Assembly: GCA_012934845.2 (NCBI GenBank)
Contig: WNNJ02002045.1
Span: 1-64,000 of the forward strand
DNA from: Pomphorhynchus laevis
Lineage: Eukaryota; Acanthocephala; Palaeacanthocephala; Echinorhynchida; Pomphorhynchidae
Direction: 5' to 3'
Length of the DNA: 64,000 bases
Part shown: piece after piece, positions 38,480 to 47,814 of the stretch
Layout: each line of letters opens with the position of its first letter
Numbering within the stretch: position 1 is the first letter of the stretch
Program-made: the position numbers and the translations under genes
The notes under the pieces: generated by a model
Told to the model about the DNA's origin: nothing
The model's database searches: none
The model's input: the letters and a program-made list of their open reading frames with translations, nothing else

Positions 38480-39607
38480 ATAGTAAACAATATATTTAAA
38501 AATATGTTATCATTTAATATTGAAGGAACTGATTATCAGATACATTGCAAAAAATTATCAAACTTATTAGCTGTTTATATTTAAGAAAATATAAATAGAT
38601 AATATAATATTTAATATAAAATAATATATAAAATACAAATTACGCGCTAGCATTGCCTTCGTGATATTGTCCAACACTTTGTTTCTGGTGTAATCGTATA
38701 ATGCATTTTGATAATTCAACAATTCTATCATTAGAAATGACCATTTGATTTAATTTATCAATAATGAATTATATTCGATAGCAAATAACAAATTCAATTA
38801 CTGTGTTATAAATTTAATTGCAGGTTAAATTACTTTTAATTATTTGTTATTGATAATTAATTATTGCTTATTAATTATATGCAATAATCAATTAATTTTT
38901 ATATTAGTCTCAATTGCAACAGTTTATTTTTTGGTTGTTAACTTGAGCGTTTAATTTTATTGTTAATCATTCTCATTTTAACTGTTTTGTTCACCATTTA
39001 AATTTGTTTGTTATCTTTATCATTTTTGTCTACATCAATGACATTTAAATCATATCGACATTTTATTCAATTCTTTAAATTTTAAAATTGATTTTACGGA
39101 ATGCGTATTTTCAGTCTATTAGTTTATTAGAATGACGAACATTTGTAAGATTGTAATTTTATTCAATTACGTGTATCTTTCGACTAAAAATATGAAATAA
39201 AAATACCTTCTACTTTTTGGTAATATGTTCAATATTGCAACAAGAAGAATTTAGAATGAATATATACAGGTGTCAACATAACTGATATGTTGTAAACATG
39301 TGTTCATGCAAATAATGTTTAAAATAGCAACTAATTTAAATTGATGATGCGCATCATTTATTAATACGACAGTTATATTTTTGATCGCTAATGTGCACCT
39401 GCGATCAAGTCACTAGTACAAAGTGACTCGATACTATCAATGTTAGAAACTTCTTTGATAATCTTAGCCTAAGAGATGAAATTTCGTTCTATTTATTTGA
39501 AATGCTAATTTCGTAGTTTCTATTTCACAATAGAATTATAGGATTTAAATCAGTTGTGCCTCAGGTTAGGAATATTTGAACGCTATTCGTAAATAGCGAT
39601 GATCTGG
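38480..39607. other. AT-rich intergenic
   Basis: No gene or element recognised. Probably 3' flank of the gene whose last exon is at 39.6 kb. Confidence 0.4.
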
Positions 39608-39873
39608 TCAACTATAATTTTCAGTAGATTGTCCCTTCCGAGCAGATTCTTGAGTAGCAGCCTCGTTATGGTTCGCTATTTTATCCGGAACATCTTCAAA
39701 AACATTTTTTAGAAGTGGATTTATATTCGCAGGGTTCCAGTGCTTTGCGTAGTATTCTTCCTTTTTTGAAAGACCCGTCAAGTCATAATCCGGATGACGC
39801 CTTTGCCAGATAATCATGTGCTTTTGCTTCATTAAAGCTTCTATAGCAGACATTCGCATGTTTAGGTCACCAT
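39608..39873 (-). CDS. Terminal exon of an unrecognised host gene
   Basis: Begins after acceptor TTTATGTTAAG (39,874) and ends at TGA (39,608). Reads DGDLNMRMSAIEALMKQKHM, IIWQRRHPDYDLTGLSKKEE, YYAKHWNPANINPLL, then an acidic, Gln/Ser-rich tail. The composition is far less AT-biased at codon positions than its surroundings, and the WQRRHPDYDLTGL stretch looks like a conserved protein. I do not recognise the family. No signal peptide or membrane segment can be judged from a C-terminal exon. Upstream exons should lie above 39,874 on the minus strand, but none could be assigned, and the Naiad cluster from 40.9 kb may sit in the next intron. An in-frame Met after the acceptor also allows a small single-exon gene. 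Confidence 0.7.
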
Positions 39874-40850
39874 CTTAACATAAAACAAAACAAATCATTA
39901 TGCATTGATAATAATTCTCAATTAAAACAGTTCAACATATGTATAATATCAAGTATTTTAGTTGCTCAAAATACTCAAATAACATTTAGCTACTGTTTTG
40001 TAGCAAATACGTGAATGCAGACGCAATTCAGCCTATGTATGGCAATGCTTTTATTGCATATAAAAAGGTGTATTTATGTATAAAGAACTAAAAAAACTGT
40101 CCCGTTCCATGTACTTAGCAATAAAAAGAAAACAATGTGATGCCTTTACAATAAAAAAAAACTTCTTCGACATTAAAGTCGATATTTTGGTTAATAGCAC
40201 GTCCTGTGTAACAGCTCACACAAATTTCAGTTTCCACCATGATGTTTCCTTGTGGGATGCATATTTTTAATTCAAACTAGTAGGTATCTCCAGCAAGGTA
40301 CACAAACTAGCCGTAGCGTACAGTATAATAACAGACGATAATTTTATTTTGAATAGTTAGATTCACTTCTTATAAGTCATAATTATAAATCATAATTATA
40401 CTGTGATTGTACATGCTAAATCCTAGTTGGTGATTCTAAATTTATCTACTTTAGATGCCACATTTCACGAAATTCACGTAAAGTAAATTAATTAAAAATA
40501 CAAAGTATTTTGATTCTTCTCCACTGTGAGATTCTTTCAAGGAAACAGATGAATTAGACTAAAATAATGTAAATTAGTATATAACAGATACATCCAAAAT
40601 ATGATTTTATCCCTAAATTCTTTAATAGCTAGAAATTATAACAAACACATTTTTATCTTTAATTCAATTTATTAGATGAAGTGACGACCGATTTTCAGAA
40701 ATACTGGAACTATGTATTATTGGTTACGACTTTACTATTATTTTTTCTTATTTTCAAACAAGTTTGATGAATTATTAATTCTTAAAAAAGGAAGAAGTTT
40801 GCATCCCAAGGTGTTTACACTTTAAAATGTAAACTGCTTCACGTGATCAC
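39874..40850. other. AT-rich intergenic or intron
   Basis: No supported gene. The open frame at 40,076-40,270 has no recognisable motif. Confidence 0.4.
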
Positions 40851-41265
40851 GTTTAAGAGACCAGGTAATGGCCAATAGCTAGGTCGCGTAGCGCGTGGAG
40901 TGAAGGTGGTAGATCTTTATAGATCTTGTTCCAGCCTGCAACCGCCTTAAACAGGGCAGCCCCCTGTCTGATGCTGCTGGATGGCTCGTTGTAAGTTTAG
41001 TCTGAGTCAACTAAACAAGCTGCCGACAGCGAAAAAGCAACGTAAAAAATATGACTTAACAAAAGTTACATGTACTCAACCAGATTGGAAATACACGTAA
41101 GTACTAATGATTTCAATTTTAGATCTTTTAAATGTAACAGAAAAAATTGTATAGTTTGTGAAGTTATAATAATTGTATTGTAAGTAACACAACAAACAAA
41201 TGTTTTTCATTAAATATTAATAATAATTGTAACTGCAATACCGCAGGTGTAGTGTATCTAATACA

Positions 41266-41697
41266 ATGTACATGTGGATTGCAATATATAGGAAAACATA
41301 TCAAATGTTAAAAACTAGGTTTAGGCAACACATATATAATATACAGCATAATAGTCAAACTATATTTCATAAACATATGAGATTAATAGGACATGATATT
41401 AAAAACTGCAAAATAATTTATTTTAGAACATATTATCGAAGAAAACATATCAATATTAAATCAACAACTATTAGAAAAAGAAAATTTTTGATTAAAATGC
41501 TTAATTCGATGCACCCATTAGGATTGAATGACGTGGTACAAGGAATTGGAAGAAGTAGTATAATACATAATAAACAACCATATCATAATAATCCGGTTAA
41601 ACGCAAACCAAGAAGTCATGGTGATAAAAGGAATAAGAAAAATAGAGTTAAAAATAATAAAAAAGATATGCATATAAATGAACAATTAGAAATATGA
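41266..41697 (+). CDS. Naiad N6 GIY-YIG endonuclease open segment
   Basis: Open frame from upstream of 41,200 to 41,697 carrying the N-terminal nuclease. GVVYLI (about 41,248), LQYIGKT, a basic linker rich in Lys/Arg/Asn (KRKPRSHGDKRNKKN), and a stop at 41,695. The frame resumes directly with QLLRDNKLKDLY. The real start lies upstream of the first internal Met. In an intact element this would continue into the RT. Confidence 0.75.
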   Translation: MYMWIAIYRKTYQMLKTRFRQHIYNIQHNSQTIFHKHMRLIGHDIKNCKIIYFRTYYRRKHINIKSTTIRKRKFLIKMLNSMHPLGLNDVVQGIGRSSIIHNKQPYHNNPVKRKPRSHGDKRNKKNRVKNNKKDMHINEQLEI

Positions 41698-42395
41698 AAA
41701 CAACTTTTAAGAGATAATAAGCTAAAAGATCTTTATGTAAATATAAGAAGTTTTTCTAAAGATATCATATGTTCAATAAATCAAAAATTAATTAACGACT
41801 ATGATAGGCTAAGTTGTATAATAGACAGTTATTGTAATACAAAATACTATAATCGTACAATAAATGTTAATAATAACAATAGAAAATATACATTAACCAT
41901 AAACTTCATTAATAAATGTATAGATAACATAAATATAGCTGGACTTTTAAATAATTCTAAAAGTAAAGAAATCATAGGGTCAGATTTAAGTAAACATATT
42001 CCTAAAATAAGGTATAAACTCCTACCACCATTAGGACGAAAAATTTGTAATTATAATAAAGAATTAAAATCAATACGTAATGATAATATTAGAAACATAA
42101 TGGAAACAGAATGCAATTGTAAAAGTCTTAGTTTTGATTAAATAAATGAACATATATGTACCCATAATCTAGAATTAATTAAAAATTGTGAATTAAGAAA
42201 ACTGCTATCAAAAGGGTATAAATATAGATTAAATAATAACAACGACAAAAATAAAATTTACAATTCGTTATATAATAACTTAAATGATTACTTTAGTAAT
42301 CAGCTTACGTTAGTAAGCTGATTAATAGTGAATGCTCGAATATATCTAAGATAAACATTTGGAAAGATTATATATTTGATAAAATTAAAAATAAA

Positions 42396-42830
42396 ATGAA
42401 AATAACAAACAATTATAAAAGGAAAGATAAAATTAATAAAGATATGTATAAAGAACTTACTAAATTAAAGGATAACTATATAATAACAACTATTGATAAA
42501 GCTAGTAATAACTTTGTCTTCATATGCAAAAAGCTTTATTATGATATACTAATGAAAGAGGTTAATTCTAATGATTTAAATGTAAATCCAACATATGAAC
42601 GTAGTGAGTTGAGTTTAGAAACAATTATTACAAGTCACTGTTCTATAATGGATAAAAAGGGTATAAAGGTTGAATTAGATAATAAAACTATACCTATATT
42701 ATATTGGAATCCAAAATTACATAAAAATCCAATAAAACCTAGGTTCATATGTAGTGCGTTTAAATGTACATTAAAACCACTTTCTGTCTATATGAATAAA
42801 ATACTTAAAGTAATTAAAGCACACTTTTAA
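42396..42830 (+). CDS. Naiad N6 reverse transcriptase segment
   Basis: 144 codons from MKITNNYKRKDKINKDM to KVIKAHF with fingers/palm motifs TTIDKASNNFVF and WNPKLHKNPIKPRFIC. It is nearly identical to the segments at 44,444-45,058 and 53,508-54,182 (both minus). Confidence 0.85.
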   Translation: MKITNNYKRKDKINKDMYKELTKLKDNYIITTIDKASNNFVFICKKLYYDILMKEVNSNDLNVNPTYERSELSLETIITSHCSIMDKKGIKVELDNKTIPILYWNPKLHKNPIKPRFICSAFKCTLKPLSVYMNKILKVIKAHF

Positions 42831-43537
42831 AAAATATTGCAAGGTAATCGAAATTAATACTGGTATAAAACACTATTTCAGTATTAATTCTACAAAAGAA
42901 TTTTTAGAACAGACAAAAGGAATAAATTTTCAGAATATAAATAAAGACGATTTTAGTACGCTTTATACAAATCTAGATTTAGTAGATATTAAAGAAGCGT
43001 TAGTAAAATTAATTAATCTTATATTCGGAAAAAGATATACATATATATGTTATAATAATTATAACGCCTATCTAACAAAAATTAAACCATCAAGTAAATA
43101 TAAATATATGGATAAAATTGAATTAATAGAATCCTTAAATATTTTGATAAATCAAAATTATTTAAAAGTTAAGGCATCTATATTTAGACAAGTAAAAGGT
43201 GTTCCAAAGGTAGGAAATAGTAGCTCAATTATAGCTGACTTGTTTTTAAGCTTTCTAGAATATGAATTTGTTCATAACTGTGTAAATTAAATCAGCTAAC
43301 TGAGTCTACGTATTGTTATATAATTATAAAATAAACAAAACATAATAATGCTAAATCAAAATTTAATAATTAAATAATAAAATTAATAATTGTTTTTAGA
43401 TTTTCTATAATTTTAATCAAGTTAAAAATAAAAATAAAAAATAAAAAATAAAATTTAAAATAAACGTCATTTTTATGAATTGACTAATAAATAACAGACG
43501 TTGTATCAGAATAAGAATTAGAGGTCATCAGGAGGAA

Positions 43538-43617
43538 CTGCTATGCTATCAGGTTTCGGCCCCTAACTCCTCTACCCAACATAGCAGCGGGGCCAAATAC
43601 ATGCTAATGATGTATTT
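43538..43617 (-). ncRNA. Naiad tail structured motif, copy D
   Basis: Reverse complement is identical in layout to copy E: hairpin AAATACAT/ATGTATTT, GGCCCC/GGGGCC, CTGCTATG/CATAGCAG. Confidence 0.55.
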
Positions 43618-43633
43618 CCTCTGAAATAACTAT

Positions 43634-44347
43634 CTAGTATCTTATTCTAATGCAAAGTATATTATTTATTATCCATCCATAAAAATTTCCGCTAATGATT
43701 TTAAATTTATTTTTAATATTATTGTGTTGATTTATATATTTTACTATTTTCTGCTTGATGTTATTTTTATAGTAACCTAGTTTAAAATATGTATCTATTA
43801 AATTATTTAAATGATTTTGAAGAAAGCCAATATCATTACATATTGTTGCAATTCTTAAAATTTCATTATTTAATGTATTATATTTTATATTATATGGTAT
43901 GCATGAATGCTCATGCAAAAATATGTTTCTTGTAAATTTAAATATGTCATCTTTACGATATAAATTAATAGTAGTTTTAGTTAATGTTAATTTAATGTTC
44001 ATATCTAGATATACACCTTCTTTATCATTAATATTGGTTTTGTTAAGAATAAGGCTTTCTGGATAAATGTGCTCACTAATTGAATAAAAATTATTAGAAT
44101 TAAATACACATATATCATCAATGTATCGAAACATATATTTCATATATTTATATTGTTTAGATTTAGTTTTTACACAGTTATGAACAAATTCATATTCTAT
44201 AAAGCTTAAAAACAAGTCAGCTATAATTGGGCTACTATTACCACCCATTGGAACACCTTTTACTTGTCTAAATATAGATGTCCCTACTTTTAAATAATTT
44301 TGATTTATCAAAATATTTAAGGATTCTATTAATTCAATTTTATCCAT
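43634..44347 (-). CDS. Naiad N7 RT C-terminal ORF (237 codons)
   Basis: Contains MGGNSSPIIADLFLSFIEYE, the catalytic MFRYIDDICVF (YIDD) and the thumb region LYRKDDIFKFTRNIF to YYKNNIKQKIVKYI. It is the longest open Naiad frame in the window and ends just before the structured tail. Confidence 0.88.
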   Translation of the reverse strand: MDKIELIESLNILINQNYLKVGTSIFRQVKGVPMGGNSSPIIADLFLSFIEYEFVHNCVKTKSKQYKYMKYMFRYIDDICVFNSNNFYSISEHIYPESLILNKTNINDKEGVYLDMNIKLTLTKTTINLYRKDDIFKFTRNIFLHEHSCIPYNIKYNTLNNEILRIATICNDIGFLQNHLNNLIDTYFKLGYYKNNIKQKIVKYINQHNNIKNKFKIISGNFYGWIINNILCIRIRY

Positions 44348-44443
44348 ATATTTATATTTATTTGATGGTTTAATTTTTGTTAGATAGGCGTTATAATTAT
44401 TATAACATATATATGTATATCTTTTTCCGAATATAAGATTAAT

Positions 44444-45058
44444 TTATTTTACTAACGCTTCTTTAATATCTACTAAATCTAGATTTGTATAAAGCGTACT
44501 AAAATCGTCTTTATTTATATTCTGAAAATTTATTCCTTTTGTCTGTTCTAAAAATTCTTTTGTAGAATTAATACTGAAATAGTGTTTTATACCAATATTA
44601 ATTTCGATTACCTTGCAATATTTTTTAAAATGTGCTTTAATTACTTTAAGTATTTTATTCATATAGACAGAAAGTGGTTTTAATGTACATTTAAACGCAC
44701 TACATATGAACCTAGGTTTTATTGGATTTTTATGTAATTTTGGATTCCAATATAATATAGGTATAGTTTTATTATCTAATTCAACCTTTATACCCTTTTT
44801 ATCCATTATAGAACAGTGACTTGTAATAATTGTTTCTAAACTCAACTCACTACGTTCATATATTGGATTTACATTTAAATCATTAGAATTAACCTCTTTC
44901 ATTAGTATATCATAATAAAGCTTTTTGCATATGAAGACAAAGTTATTACTAGCTTTATCAATAGTTGTTATTATATAGTTATCCTTTAATTTAGTAAGTT
45001 CTTTATACATATCTTTATTAATTTTATCTTTCCTTTTATAATTGTTTGTTATTTTCAT
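44444..45058 (-). CDS. Naiad N7 RT N-terminal ORF (204 codons)
   Basis: MKITNNYKRKDKINKDMYKE to LYTNLDLVDIKEALVK. Holds TTIDKASNNFVFICKK, WNPKLHKNPIKPRFIC and the motif A region FSTLYTNLD. Same element as the downstream 237-codon ORF, with a stop between them. Confidence 0.88.
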   Translation of the reverse strand: MKITNNYKRKDKINKDMYKELTKLKDNYIITTIDKASNNFVFICKKLYYDILMKEVNSNDLNVNPIYERSELSLETIITSHCSIMDKKGIKVELDNKTIPILYWNPKLHKNPIKPRFICSAFKCTLKPLSVYMNKILKVIKAHFKKYCKVIEINIGIKHYFSINSTKEFLEQTKGINFQNINKDDFSTLYTNLDLVDIKEALVK

Positions 45059-45151
45059 TTTATTTTTAATTTTATCAAATATATAATCTTTCCAAATGTT
45101 AATCTTAGATATATATAAAAACTAAATCTAAACAATATAAATATATGAAAT

Positions 45152-45652
45152 ATGTTTCGATACATTGATGATATATGTATATTTAATTCTAATAATTTTT
45201 ATTCAATTAGTGAACAAATTTATCCAGAAAGCCTTATTCTTAACAAAACTAATATTAATGCTAAAGAAGGTGTATATCTAGATATGAACATTGAATTAAC
45301 ATTAACAAAAACTCCTATTAATTTATATCGTAAAGATGACATATTTAAATTTACAAGAAACATATTTTTGCATGAGCATTCATGCATACCATATAATATA
45401 AAATATAATACATTAAATAATGAAATTTTAAGAATTGCAACAATATGTAATGATATTGGCTTTCTTCAAAATCATTTAAATAATTTAATAGATACATATT
45501 TTAAACTAGGTTACTATAAAAATAACATCAAGCAGAAAATAGTAAAATATATAAATCAACACAATAATATAAAGAATAAATTTAAACTGTTAAGTGGCAA
45601 ATTTTTATGGATGGATAATAAAACTATACTTTGTATTGGAATAACATACTAG
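45152..45652 (+). CDS. Naiad N6 RT C-terminal ORF (166 codons)
   Basis: Palm YIDD motif near the start and the thumb region after it. It aligns residue for residue with the 237-codon ORF of N7. The N-terminus is upstream of N7 at 42.4-43.3 kb. Confidence 0.85.
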   Translation: MFRYIDDICIFNSNNFYSISEQIYPESLILNKTNINAKEGVYLDMNIELTLTKTPINLYRKDDIFKFTRNIFLHEHSCIPYNIKYNTLNNEILRIATICNDIGFLQNHLNNLIDTYFKLGYYKNNIKQKIVKYINQHNNIKNKFKLLSGKFLWMDNKTILCIGITY

Positions 45653-45668
45653 ATAGTTATTTCAGAGG

Positions 45669-45748
45669 AAATACATCATTAGCATGTATTTGGCCCCGCT
45701 GCTATGTTGGGTAGAGGAGTTAGGGGCCGAAACCTGATAGCATAGCAG
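45669..45748 (+). ncRNA. Naiad tail structured motif, reference copy E
   Basis: Hairpin AAATACAT (45,669-45,676) / ATGTATTT (45,684-45,691), directly followed by helix a GGCCCC (45,692-45,697) with GGGGCC (45,723-45,728), interleaved with helix b CTGCTATG (45,699-45,706) and CATAGCAG (45,741-45,748). The order a-b-a'-b' is a pseudoknot. Seven copies in the window keep the pairings, some with paired changes. Function unknown. Confidence 0.55.
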
Positions 45749-46000
45749 TTCCTCCTGATGACCTCTAATTCTTATTCTGATACAACGTCTGTTATTTATT
45801 AGTCAATTCATAAAAATGACGTTTATTTTTAATTTTAAATTTTTATTTTAACTTGATTTAAATTATAAAAATTTTATAACAATTATTTATTTTATTATTT
45901 AATTATTAAATTTTGATTTAGCATTATTATGTTTTGTTTATTCTATAATTATATTAAATACATAGAGTTAGTTAGCTGATTTGATTTGTATTTGCTCTCA

Positions 46001-47814
46001 ACTAATATTGATTTATATTTCAGTAAGTAAGATAGTCAATTTTATGTGTATAAATGAATATTATTAATGAAAATAATCTCAGTTACAGAATAAAGAGAAA
46101 TTATTTCAAAAGATGTATAAATCGGTTAGCAAGGCATAAAGAATGATATTCACATAATCTAAAATTATAGTAACAAAAATTATACTGTTTTATGAATAAC
46201 CAGATACATTCATATATATATCAACGTAATTAGTCTACAACAATCATCACATATAATCTTTATATTCAATATTTAATACACTAATCATTGAAATATTTAA
46301 AATATTTTATTAATATTTTATTTTTCAGATTGAGCACATGTTTATCTTTTTATCTAAATCAGCAATTTTTGTGAATCTGTTCAAATAGAATATATATAAT
46401 AAGTATAAGATAATCAACAGTTGATAAAACATGAATTTGAAATAAAGAATGAACAACTTACAATAATTTTCTATTTCATGCAAAATTGGAAATAGCTTCA
46501 ACACACAAAAGAATATTTACAAAATGCAAAAATCGATTTTTAAATACAATACGCAAGAAACAAAAATATATAAAAGATACACGCAATGATCTACCAGAAT
46601 TTAACGAAACAGGTATGTGTAGATATACTTGATACAATTATATTAACGTTCACAAAGAAATATTTTCAACATGCACTACGATTAGTTATATAGTATATCT
46701 TTCACTGATCATTTACTTGATATATGCTTATAAATATTAATTCCATTGTAATTAATTAATTTTTACTGTACATCTAAAAGTAAGAGATATATTCAACTCT
46801 TTGAACGGTGCATTGTTAAACATTTTAAATCCATTTATTAAAAATAAAATCATGCATAGTCCAACCACAGATAGCCAGCTGCTGGTTCCTCTGAATAATG
46901 CTCGATCTTAATGCTTTCCTGAGAAAAGTGACAACAAACACATCAATCACCAATGTGCTGATAAGTATGCCGCTTCTAATTTATTAATGTATATGGACAG
47001 CTCACATAAAAGTCAGATGATCAAATCTCTATAAGCAGAGTAATATTGTTCATGAATTTAGCGTATTACAATCAATGGGATTCTATTTGATTGAATAAAG
47101 TACAACAAGATACAATTTTCAGGTTTATATGACTTGTAAGAATATAGTGATATGTTTTAGTAATGTTTAATGCTTATCATTAAGACATGAATAAATTAAA
47201 AAGAAATAATAAGATGCTTAAGCTTTAAATTTATATCGATAATACAATCTTATCAAAAACTGTTAATTCAATTTTATTTGAATTGTAAAATTTGAATTAT
47301 AATAACGAAAATACTACTATTAAACGGTTGTATTATAATTTAAAATATAAAACTTATTTCATATTAAGATTTATAATTATAAATATAATGTAATAAATAA
47401 CAAAATAATAAGAATAATTATAATATAATTATTAGATTATTCACGCTATATTTACCATTGAGTGTCATATTACACTTTATTATAGTTTTGATTGCTATCA
47501 TATAGAGCGTTTTTAAGCAAAATACCAGCAACTTGTCTAGAGAATAACTAGCTTATTTATATCCAAACCAAATCCAACATCTTTAATTAGAATATCGCTT
47601 GCAAAATCAGCGATTTTAACAACTTCAAGTTTTTATATTACAATTTTTATTATTGTTATCGATTGTTACTATTGATATAAGCTTTAATATCTCAAGTTAT
47701 TTGTCACAATTCATTTAATTTAATACTAAAAAGTGAATATTTTTTCAGCTTTTAAAGATTACGTTAAGGTTGTATGTAATTTGTTGTGTTCGACGAAAAG
47801 TCCCAAGAGCAAAT
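46001..47814. other. AT-rich intergenic
   Basis: No gene, RNA or repeat recognised on either strand. Confidence 0.4.

Larger units (their letters stand above)
40855..43288 (+). mobile_element. Naiad copy N6, 5' part: GIY-YIG, CxC linker, RT
   Basis: Best-preserved Naiad here. A GC-richer leader (40,855-41,040) precedes ATG 40,981 (MARCKFSL...). Then FKCNRKNCIVC (Cys pairs), NCNCNTAGVVYLIQCTCGLQ then YIGKT (GIY and YIG signatures), FRQHIYNIQHN and HMRLIGH (nuclease His residues), CxC linker ETECNCKSL, HICTHNLELI, then RT with TTIDKASNNFVFICKK, IPILYWNPKLHKNPIKPRFI and FSTLYTNLDLVDIKEALVK. It stops at EFVHNCV, where N7 is inserted. The rest continues at 45,119. An N-terminal nuclease, CxC and C-terminal RT define the Naiad/Chlamys group of Penelope-like elements. 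Several stops and frame changes, including a 26-bp palindromic insertion near 42,300, so not autonomous. Confidence 0.92.
43289..45118 (-). mobile_element. Naiad copy N7, inverted insertion inside N6
   Basis: Begins (element 3' end) with AAATCAGCTAACTGAGTCTA at 43,289, then tail motif copy D (43,538-43,617), RT C-terminal ORF 44,347-43,634 (MGGNSSPIIADLFLSF; MFRYIDDICVF), RT N-terminal ORF 45,058-44,444, and stops at AACATTTGGAAAG (45,100). It is 5'-truncated: no CxC linker or nuclease. N6 reads EFVHNCV before it and KTKSKQYKYMKY after it, so N7 inserted there, with TAAA at both edges as a possible short target duplication. The two RT frames are separated only by a stop region near 44,440-44,350, so this is a young copy. 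Confidence 0.92.
45119..46000 (+). mobile_element. Naiad N6, 3' part: RT C-terminus and tail
   Basis: Resumes N6 at KTKSKQYKYMKY. Open frame 45,152-45,652 has MFRYIDDICIF (YIDD), ESLILNKTNI, LYRKDDIFKFTRNIF and WMDNKTILCI. The structured tail follows at 45,669-45,748, then an AT-rich end finishing TAGTTAGCTGATTTGA near 45,985. With N7 removed, the element is about 3.3 kb. Confidence 0.92.

Noticed and set aside
40076-40270. 64-codon plus ORF near 40.1 kb
   Set aside because: Starts MYKELKKL, which resembles the Naiad RT by chance, but the rest does not align.
45692-45748. HDV-like ribozyme in the Naiad tail
   Set aside because: The a-b-a'-b' order and a CTGA in the last linker recall HDV, but there is no P3 hairpin between the helices, no GG after the first helix closes and no P4. 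It is left as an unknown pseudoknot.
45729-45765. Canonical hammerhead in the Naiad tail (GAAA ... CTGATGA)
   Set aside because: Both core blocks occur, but in the permuted order GAAA then CTGATGA. The flanks cannot form stem II (GGGGCC before GAAA against CCTCT after CTGATGA), and no cleavage triplet with stem I pairing is found.
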